Source: Ottelia alismoides (Eukaryota; Streptophyta; Magnoliopsida; Alismatales; Hydrocharitaceae). Taken from it: a stretch of DNA of 64,000 nucleotides. Every line of letters starts with the position of its first letter. Within the stretch, counting starts at the first letter, position 1. Below the pieces are notes generated by a model. The model saw only the letters and a list, made by a program, of their open reading frames with translations. It did not search any database and was not told the DNA's origin. Location of the stretch: NCBI GenBank assembly GCA_037367405.1, contig JAZKJV010008870.1, forward strand, positions 124,001 through 188,000. Direction: 5' to 3'. Position numbers and translations under genes: made by a program. Shown in pieces: positions 55,985 through 64,000 of the stretch.

Positions 55985-56790
55985 TTGGTATTTGATATGG
56001 ATGAACATGGATACAAATATATCCGAATATTCGCTTACATTATTCGAAAAAAATACCAGGTACGGATACCCATATCCAAATATTAATGGAATACAGATCG
56101 GATATGAATATGGATTGCTAAATTTTTCGGATATGGATGCAGATATGGTAATGGCTTGATATCCGGATCTGGATGCGGATAACAGAATAAAATATTTAAT
56201 ATTATTTTATATATTAGTTAATATAATACAAGACACAACTCCATGTTATTATATTAATATTATATATTATATAATATAATATATCAATGATATTAATCAA
56301 CTTCCGTTTATTTGGGGATGACACGAACAAAAGTTACAATCTATATTCCCCCTTTTGCCTCTGGTTAAGAACGCATATCACCTCGACAATCCCTTTTGTC
56401 GGGATGCAATTTATTTATATTTTATTATCAATTTTTAAAATCATTGCAAACTTTGAATATCAATTCGTATTTGTATGTGATCATTAATAGACCCGTATTT
56501 GGATTTCATGATTATTGGATCCATATTTAGATTCACACTTTCATTGGTTCATATTTGGATTAGCTCTTTATTTAATATGTATTCATGTTCGCTCTTTATT
56601 CGATCCATATTCGGATTCAATAAATATCTTATTCGTATCTGTATTTTTAAGGATACGATTTCCTTAATGCATATCCGAATCATATCTATATCCGTATTCG
56701 TATTCGATAGAGATGAAGCGAATATGGATATAGAATAGGCATGTCTGATCTGTATCCGATATGTTTTCATCCATATTATTTGAAGTAAAA
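55985..56790. repeat. Foldback-like repeat rich in GGATAT/ATATCC motifs
   Basis: The left part (55985-56180) is packed with GATATGGAT- and ATATCCGA-type words. The right part (56470-56785) carries their complements, such as ATTCGGATTC, TATCCGAATC and ATCCATATTC. The ends resemble each other in inverse: GATATGGATGAACATGG at the left against AATATGGATGAAAACAT from the right. This is the layout of a non-autonomous foldback element or MITE. No target duplication was identified. Confidence 0.55.
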
Positions 56791-56864
56791 ATAATAAAAA
56801 CTAACTATATGTAGCCAATTTAAAGATGAGCCCCCAAAATTACAAGGGCCCTGGGCCGTTGAAC

Positions 56865-57147
56865 CCCGAGACAAGGCTCAGAGTGCGGCGGTGCGAGGCT
56901 CTACCTGAGTGGGAGGGCAAGGGCTTCGGCGGTGCTCAATAACTTGATCTCGTATGGCGTGATCTCCTTAAAGGATCACAAGGTATTTGCTACGGTGTCG
57001 CGATGCCGGGCTGGTGTGGTCTCAGGCAGCCCCTTGACGGAGGCGGTGGCGGAGAAAGATGCGGAGGTGGGGCACATGTTCCATTTTGTAGAAGAAGAGG
57101 ATGGAGGAGGAGGAAGTAGAGAGGGAGATGGGAGATCTATCATATGA
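56865..57147 (+). other. GC-rich coding-like island of unknown origin
   Basis: A GC-rich stretch in AT-rich DNA with an open plus-strand frame (56932-57147; longer if read from upstream without an ATG) encoding ISYGVISLKDHKVFATVSRC and an acidic, glycine-rich tail. I do not recognise the family. It may be a gene fragment or an exon of an unannotated gene. Confidence 0.3.
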
Positions 57148-58999
57148 TTATTTTTGGTTAGATTAACTCAAATATAACTCAAGTATTTGACTCTATTAAA
57201 GTTAAAGATGATGGTAGGGTTTGTAAGGGTAAGAAGGAGCAAGTTTGTGGTGTAAAAATCCTTTTTATTATTTATTTTTTTCTATTTCAACTTTTATTTT
57301 CAACTTTTGTTTTCGAGAAAAAACTATTTAGTAGATTTCTATCTTTAATAAGATAAAATGCTAAAAATCCAAATAAATGGAAATTTTGATAAAGGGTATT
57401 TTTTATGTATTTTTTGTTTTTGTGTTATTCCAATAATGTCTAATCTAATTAAAAACTAATAGCCTAGGGCAAAATGAAACTAAGAATAAATAAAATAATG
57501 TCTTATATATTTTGATCCTAGCCAACCAAACCATATATACTTCAAATATATTTTTTTATTTTTCTAAAGCAACATAAGTAAGTTTTATAATTTTTACTAA
57601 ATTATAAATAATATGAAGAAAGTAAAAGTATAATAATACCAAATAACCTTGAAAAATACTAATGTATAATAGAAATTTCTTTCTCCATATTATCTACCCA
57701 ATCTTTAGTTTGATGAGTTACAATGAAAGTATCAAAATATTTTCATAAATATTAAAATTATAAATCGTCTTTTATTCGAGTAAGTAAACATTTGATTAAC
57801 ATGAAATAAATGGCATTTTGGAAAACATCCAAGCATGAATTCTTGGAAATATTTTGAGCAATATATAGTCTCATATGAAATCTATAATAATTTTCAAAGC
57901 ATTTTTTTATTAAACATAAATTAAATATATTAATCTATCTGGACATTAAATAATACATAATGTTACACATTACACATAATATAAAGAATGTTTAAGAGTA
58001 CATAAAATAAATATCATGGGATGACAAAATAGAGTCCGAACAAGAATATTAGGTATCTTTGTAATTTGCCAAAAAGGTTGCCCTGATGATGCACTATCAT
58101 ATCAGGCGTTATGTTGGTGGTACTTGGAATGCAAAGAACAGGTGCCTTCGAGGTTAAGAGGTGTGGATCAATGAAGGGTTGGAGGCCATTATCGACATCG
58201 ACCTCCTATGACAATGGTTTGAAACGTTGTTAGTGATGGTTGATCCCCAATAGTGATTGAAACGAAGCATCGAGGTTATCGAGATGTGTGCTGTGACCAA
58301 GCTAATCAAATAGGTTAGACCATGGAGCTCAATGAACCTTCTGGCCATGATCTCACTTTCGTTGAATTAGAGAAGCTCGTAGCAACGATCGAGCATGTCC
58401 CTTTGGTCCTTATCTAAGCTTTAGAGCTCATTCGGTAGGGGAATAAGGTGGAATAAAGGTGGTGGAATACTCTAGAATAGAGTATTATTTTTGTTTCCCG
58501 GATGATAGGAATAAGGTAAAATATGGGCCATTCTCCGTTCCGTTCGGTAGTGGAATAAGTTTTCTGAAATAATGTTTGAAAGTTATTTAAAGTTGTTGGT
58601 TGTATTTATTTATTTACGTTAAATCAGTTTAATTGCAAGCTCATGTATCATAGTCTAGAACTCGTTTCATAAAACTCAATTTGTCAATTGATTTGAAAGT
58701 CGTATATCCATCAATATTTACATAAATGAGGCAGCCTTGCATTAATAAAATATATAACTGCATGCTTGCCACACAATGGCTCATCGATGTTTGATGAATC
58801 TGTGATCCATCACTCCAAAAGTAAAAAATAGATCCTTGTTCCCGAGAAAATAGAGGCATATTTCCTCTTATACTGCATAAATAGCATTCATGCATATATT
58901 CATAACTCATGCAGTTTAGCAGCTCATTCGCATTTAAATAAGAAGCCAAAAATTCCCTGTAAAATACCCATGCACCAAAATAACCTCTTCTCTATAAAT
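57148..58999. other. AT-rich intergenic DNA
   Basis: No coding signal. Two GTTCGGTAG-type words with GGAATAAG (58430-58450 and 58543-58560) bracket a possible small MITE, but the ends are not inverted repeats. Confidence 0.4.
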
Positions 59000-59480
59000 T
59001 GTACTCCTTAGTTAATAATATAGGGAAAAAGGCCAAAACTCCCCTTTGTAAAATAGCCAATAAAGCCTGAGAACCCCTGTACATTAGAATGCAAATAAAG
59101 CCCTCATACAAACTCCGATTTAGGTCTACTTACTCTTAGAATACTACACATTAAAAGACCTTTAAAATGAGACTAATTTCATTGAATTTGGAGCTTGTAT
59201 GAGAAAGATGGGTTTTTGGGCCACTTTGTATACTATCTATGTATATCTATGTATCCTTGTATTTATGTATCATATTTGACCTCATCTACGTCTTTGGTCA
59301 ACATGAAACTTGTAGAGCTCATCGAGATCTACAACTTTCATGTTTTGAGTTTTTCCAAATTCGGTCCCCTCTTCTCTCTACAAGTGTATTTTTCTCCAAC
59401 CACTCACAGCAGGCCACGTGGCGCCCTCTGGTTGCGCCACGCGGCCCGCTTCCCCTCGCCTCACCCGCCTGCGTCCTCAA

Positions 59481-59841
59481 CCGTTGGATCTCGCTCCCGA
59501 TCCAACGGCCCAGCCTTTTCCACGTATGCCTCTTGCCTGGACCATCCGATCCTCTCCTGCATTAATCTACGCCGCTCGTTCGCGCCTTCACCAGAGCCCT
59601 CCACGTGGCAGCATCTACGCCGCTTGATCAGACCCCTGATCTCTCAATCGCAGCCGCCCTTCTCCCAGCGAATCGCGGCCCTCTGATCAACATCCTCTTC
59701 TCATCCAGGCCGTTCGCTCGCGCTTCGCCCACAACACGCCACGTGGCTACACCACAGCCCTTCATCTCCGCGCCCCAGATCTAATCCTACCCGACCAGCT
59801 CCCCTCGATCGCCACCGTTGGATCACAAGATCCAACGGTGG
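59481..59841. promoter_or_regulatory. Inverted CCGTTGGATC modules in the LTR
   Basis: CCGTTGGATC at 59481-59490 faces GATCCAACGG at 59499-59508 across 8 bases. A second pair at 59812-59824 and 59829-59841 forms a 13-bp perfect hairpin with loop ACAA. The same decamer occurs three times in the large element's LTR. CCGTTG fits the plant MYB core CNGTTR; a regulatory role is inferred. Confidence 0.45.
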
Positions 59842-60080
59842 AGACCTCATCTCCTACCTCCGGGCGCCCCTCTCTCCCACGTCCCTTGCCTTGTGGGAGG
59901 GGCGCCCCCTTTCTATTTCCGGCTACACGTCAGCCTCCCTCTTCCACCGCTGACACCCCCACGACGTCACCCACTCGTCCCTCTCCCTCGCCGTATACCT
60001 CACGCTCCACCACTCCCACCAGAGTCGCCCCACGTCGACCACCAACCTCGCCTCTTCACCAGCCAACCCATCACCTTCAC

Positions 60081-60090
60081 CTTATAAATA
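60081..60090 (+). promoter_or_regulatory. Probable TATA box of the second element's LTR
   Basis: CTTATAAATA, preceded by CAC, gives CACCTTATAA; the same eight-plus-base context occurs in the solo LTR at 40473-40482. Transcription would start some 30 bases downstream. Confidence 0.5.
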
Positions 60091-62295
60091 CGTCGCCACC
60101 GGCAACGTTCACCCCGATCCGCCACTCCAGAGAGGTTCCTCGAGCTCCAAGCGATCCATTAGTGACAGCAATTGGGTGTGTTGTCGAGTGAAGACAAGGA
60201 TTCGACTCCGGCGAGATCCACGGCAAGTTCCGCCGTGTCGCAGCCTCCACCGCGAAGCTGCACGAGCTCGGGACCCTACCGATCCCTAGAGCGAAGACCT
60301 GGAGCTCAAATCTGAGCTCCATTCCCCAGGTAACCCCCTCCATTCGTCCTCCGATCTTCCTCTTGATTTTCTTGCTTTTCTCCGATTTTATTCGACTCCA
60401 CCGGCCACCTTCTCCCCTCCAATCCACCTCGACGAGCTTCGCGTCGAAGCTCCCATCCTCGTTGTCCCATCTACACACTCCGACGACGCTTTACGCACTA
60501 CTCCGACCAACAGCTCCGCCATTTGGCCGGAGCCCATCTCCAGCGCACCTCCTTCACACCGTAGGCCTCGCCGACCATCTATATCTCTCCACGAGCACTT
60601 GCACGCCTCAGCTATCTATTCTAACCCCTTGTAGGTCCACATTTCTTCATTGGCCGGAGCCTCACCGGAGTTCCCTTCGAGCTTCGTCGCCATCGAGCGT
60701 CAGCACATCTCCAAAGATCCTGAGGCCACCGGAGGCTTCGCCGTACGCTCCCGCATCTTCCGAGCTACTCGAGAACCTACGAAGAACTTCATCAACGCCT
60801 AGCGACCGAGGCGGAGCAGAGTCAGCCACGCCGGAGCCCCGCCTTCTCCTCCGCAGGAGGCGGAGGGCCGTCGAGGAAGAAGCAGCAGCTGCCGTTCGAT
60901 CAACCGATCGAAGGGCCCTCACTCCGCCATGTGTTCCCTCACCGCGCCCGTCCTCAACCATTGATCGCGCCTCAGATCTGACAGGCCCTCCAGTTGCCAC
61001 GCGTCTTCATCGCCAACCCTTGGATCGCCCTTGATCCAAGGGCCCGCAGCACGCCACGTCGACGAGTCCGAGCCTCGGCCTCCAAGCCTAGGCTCGGGCG
61101 ACCCGAGGCTACACCGAGCCGCAGTCCGAACCTCCTGGGAGCCCGAGCCTCGCTCCGAGCCTAGGCCGCCCACGTGAGGAGCATGTGCGGCCTGGGTAGA
61201 TTGCACAGAAGCCCCTGAAGCTTTCCAAAATTACAAAGAGGTCCCTGTGAAGCAGACCCCACGTGAGGAGCACGTGCCCTGTGGAGAATTTGCATAAGAG
61301 TCCACCATACTATCGGTAATTGCATTTTAGTCCCTGTCAGCATATTTGTTTATTGAAATTTTAATTTCCAATATTGCATTTACACCCCTGTGTTTGCACG
61401 CATCCCTAGAGTGCATTTGTCATCATTTTGAAATTCTAAAAATTGCATTTTGTTGGAAATTTTGTCCTCTGTCTATTGGTACACGTGTCTTATTTTTGTA
61501 AGTTCATTTGAATTATTAATGAATTAATTGGTGAATTGTTGACATATTTTGCCCAGTGAAACCTTTTGATTTATAGTTAATTCTTTGTGCTTCCAAAATT
61601 CATCAAAAATTCACAGTAGCTTAAGGACATCATTTTTAACATACCATAAAAATTTCATAGCATTTTCACGCATATCGAGGCCTAAATAAATTGTTAAGCG
61701 ATTTTCTTAGATTAATTTTAATTAATTCATTTCACAGTGAAATTAAGTTCTGTTAATTTTCCTAGGTCCCTTCTCATTGGAGCCACTTAGGATAATTTTA
61801 GTTCTTGAAAAAATTGTGGTTTGATATTTATTAAAATTCAAATACTGAAAATCACCCTGTCTGTTCATTTAATTCACAGTAAATTTATTTAGTGTCGAAA
61901 AATTCCAAAAAAAATTACTGTAGGTCATTTTCATCATCATTAACCATCTGGCCAATTTTCATAATTTTTGGACTTCGTTTGATACCTTAATTAAATTGAA
62001 CGTCAAATTGGCCTGCATTGTCTACATAAGTCTGCATAAAAAAATTAAAAAAAAATTACTCCTTGAAAATCATACACTTGGATCCTCGCTTAAATTCACC
62101 TAAGGAGACAGATGCCTCCCTGAGTTCGACCTTCGACTTCACCAAGTAAAAAAAAGTGCCGCTTGAAATCAACTCGAATCTAATTAAAGTGGTTTTTTAT
62201 TAGCCCTCTCGTATCCGACTGCAACGAACGACTTTAACTTAATTTGGACAATTAATTTGCTCGAATTAACTAAGGGTGCGGGAGCGTTATCAAAA

Positions 62296-62313
62296 TGGCG
62301 CCGTTGCCGGGAG
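62296..62313 (+). other. Primer-binding site, tRNA-Asp
   Basis: TGGCGCCGTTGCCGGG matches the tRNA-Asp complement at the first 16 bases; the next two differ. It lies three bases after the LTR end and marks the start of the internal region on the plus strand. Confidence 0.88.
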
Positions 62314-63646
62314 GCACGGCTTAGGTTAATTTTTAGCAAATTTTTGAGTGTTTGATTTTCCTTCCCCGGGTAGTCTGACCCCCGGTTTTCTTGTAATTAT
62401 TTTCTCCCATTTATTTTTGCATTATTTTATCTTTGTGTAACTCTTTGACCTCCAATTATTTTTTGTGTGCGAGGACCGCGAGGAGTCGGCGACGCTTCGA
62501 GGACTTAGCATTTAAATTTTTGAGTGAAAGAGAGGCTTTGTAATTACATTTTATTTTTCCTTCGCATCATTTCCAGCGGTTCCCGTTTGGGATCTCGCGT
62601 GTGTAAAGATAGTGAAACTGTGTCCCGTGTGCTGTATGGGTGAATTATAACTTAGCTTGCACTAGCGGCTCCTCGAGCCACTCTAGGACTTGCTTGTGCT
62701 CGTAATCAATAGGACCACACAATACACTTAAAAGACGCACCTAGACCGCAGTACTTAGTCAAAATTAAACTGTTCTTCACGCTAATAGAACTGCCTGTCT
62801 AGGAGCGGCTTTTCATCGCTTGCATTTGCATGTAGAGTAAAGTTTTCAATTCTGTATTGCATCCTGCATAAAAAAACGAAGGGATCACTGTAAGTATTCT
62901 CTACTCAGCATAACATCATCGATTTTCGTGCATCGACTTTTCTCGATTTCCCCCTCTGAAGTTCCTCACTTAAATTAAACAGGAAATTGGGACTGTCCGA
63001 TAGGCGTGCTTTGTGGTGGACTAATTAAAGTGATAACTTAACTTTAAAATCGGGACTGCTAACAGTATTGACCAAAAAAAGAGAATAAAATCTGAAAATT
63101 GTTTGCGGGAGATTAATCCCCGACCTTGTTTTCAGGCTGAGTGAGGGTACTTGAGTGTGTGTGAACACCTTAAGGCAGAGCCCAAATCCCCGCCTTCCAT
63201 ATCACGAGCCAACTGATCTTAGCAAATATCACGAGTGGGATACTTTTAAGCTCATTGACAAGTACCAAGTAGCCTCCGCCTTCGCGGGTAGATAGGGGCG
63301 AACCAGCGGTACTCTGCGACAAGGCCTAGCTTTGTCAGCCTCCGTCTGCTTGCAGGTAGATAGGGGCACGTCATTGAGTCCCCACTCCGGATAGGAGCGC
63401 AGAAAGGGAGGATCAGCGGTATCTTAGGCGACAGGATAAACAGGGAAGACGCATCCGGCTCTAAGCCGACTTCCCTTTAGGCCGCGTAATCCTTGCTACT
63501 TTTGCTTGAATATCACACTTAAAAACTACAAGATAAATTGGACCCAACTTTGAGTCCTTCACTGTGTTGGGTGTGAACCCAGGGTCTTGGATTGTTCTTG
63601 TTTTGCTTCAGGTAGGAGTAAAATCCTATCTTCCCTCTTCATCAAG
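62314..63646 (+). other. 5' leader of the second Athila-type element
   Basis: 1.3 kb without a long open frame. GCGAGGACCGCGAGGAGTC near 62470 corresponds to a block in the large element's leader. A module with AGCCTCCG, GGTAGATAGGGGC and CAGCGGTA occurs at 63271-63325 and again, more loosely, at 63337-63436. Confidence 0.6.
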
Positions 63647-64000
63647 ATGAGTGATTGGGGAGATCTCGACGCACTATCCACTGATCTCTCTATGAGTCCC
63701 CCAAGTAACTCGTCTTTCTCGGTCCAAGCGCACCTTGGACCACCCAGGACTCATGACCCTCTTGAGCCCTAGTTCCCTCATGCTCAGGGTGGTTACTCTC
63801 AAACCAACCCTTTTATCTCCTCCGAGATTACCGAGGAAGACCATTGCCTCGGTAATCCCTTACTTGATTTGCCCTCTAACACCGATCTTATTTTCCAATC
63901 CCCAGAACTAGAGGACGAGATGCCGCCAAAAGTCCCACCCGATGAGGAACAAATCAAACAGATTCTTGCTCGCCTCGCTGAAGCTGAACAGAAGAATGCA
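63647..64000 (+). pseudogene. Start of gag of the second Athila-type element, with an in-frame stop
   Basis: The ATG at 63647 begins MSDWGDLDALSTDLSMS, in gag position after the leader. A TAG at 63770-63772 interrupts the frame, but the same phase then stays open to the window end, with SNPFISSEITEEDHC-like acidic sequence and a charged helix (EEQIKQILARLAEAEQKN). The serine/proline-rich start is similar in style to the gag at 11949-13958, though I cannot align them confidently. The rest of the element lies beyond the window. Confidence 0.6.

Larger units (their letters stand above)
59000..62292 (+). repeat. 5' LTR of a second, divergent Athila-type element (left edge uncertain)
   Basis: The right edge is set by TTATCA at 62287-62292, three bases before a tRNA-Asp primer site. 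The segment has the layout of the large element's LTR: an AT-rich start, a GC-rich core (about 59400-61300) with CCGTTGGATC/GATCCAACGG motifs and CACGTG boxes, a CACCTTATAAATA core promoter (about 60078-60090), repeated stretches like CCCTGAAGCTTTCCAAAATTAC, then AT-rich U5. I could not find its matching 3' LTR, so the left edge is a guess. Open frames in the core look incidental. Confidence 0.65.

Noticed and set aside
58429..58560. Possible small MITE with GTTCGGTAGNGGAATAAG ends
   Set aside because: The two words are in direct, not inverted, orientation and no duplication flanks them.
60363..61034. 223-codon plus-strand frame in the second element's LTR
   Set aside because: Ser/Pro/Arg-rich translation of a GC-rich LTR core with an overlapping opposing frame; no recognisable domain.
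1..64000. CRISPR arrays, bacterial operons, tRNA or rRNA genes
   Set aside because: No such structure seen. The tRNA-Asp-like 18-mers are primer sites, not tRNA genes, and the overall content is a plant nuclear repeat region.

Overview
The window looks like a repeat-rich plant nuclear chromosome. It has AT-rich spacers, nested LTR and non-LTR retrotransposons, decayed DNA transposons and very few host genes. Plant families identify the lineage: a coiled-coil NBS-LRR receptor, a plant TM9SF/EMP70 protein, a COP1-interacting-protein-7-like N-terminus, plant mobile domain and En/Spm transposase remnants, and Athila-type elements primed by tRNA-Asp. I cannot name the species.

Layout. 1-115 and 19567-20545 are the two halves of one L1-type LINE reverse transcriptase (minus strand), split by an insertion at 116-19566. 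That insertion is a very large Athila-type Ty3/gypsy element on the minus strand: 3.8-kb LTRs at 817-4644 and 15745-19566, gag, protease region, RT/RNase H/integrase, a tRNA-Asp primer site and a polypurine tract. Its outer target duplication (GAGCC) encloses an extra 669-bp inverted LTR fragment on one end. 21888-24554 is an intact single-exon CNL resistance-type gene with a W-box cluster upstream. 25290-28242 is a decayed, internally deleted Ty1/copia element. 28945-38690 holds decayed En/Spm (CACTA) transposase, plant-mobile-domain and Mutator-like transposase sequence, a CACTA terminus with subterminal repeats, and an En/Spm TPA-like remnant. 38704-42815 is a foldback element split by a solo LTR (38896-42686) related to the large element. 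43300-47300 is decayed transposon sequence, including a second copy of the Mutator-like N-terminal region. 48079-50049 is an intact TM9SF gene. 50050-59000 is mostly AT-rich, with an LTR fragment, a CIP7-like gene fragment, a tandem repeat and a foldback repeat. From about 59000 to the window end a second, divergent Athila-type element runs on the plus strand (LTR, tRNA-Asp primer site, leader, start of gag).

Only two host genes look intact: the CNL immune receptor and the TM9SF membrane-trafficking protein. They are unrelated and not co-regulated as far as the sequence shows. The rest is layered mobile-element history, several steps of which can be ordered from target duplications and split reading frames. 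I found no convincing new multi-gene system. The most unusual structures are the inverted LTR cap inside the target duplication of the large element, and a cluster of polypurine-tract-like hairpins between its pol and 3' LTR.
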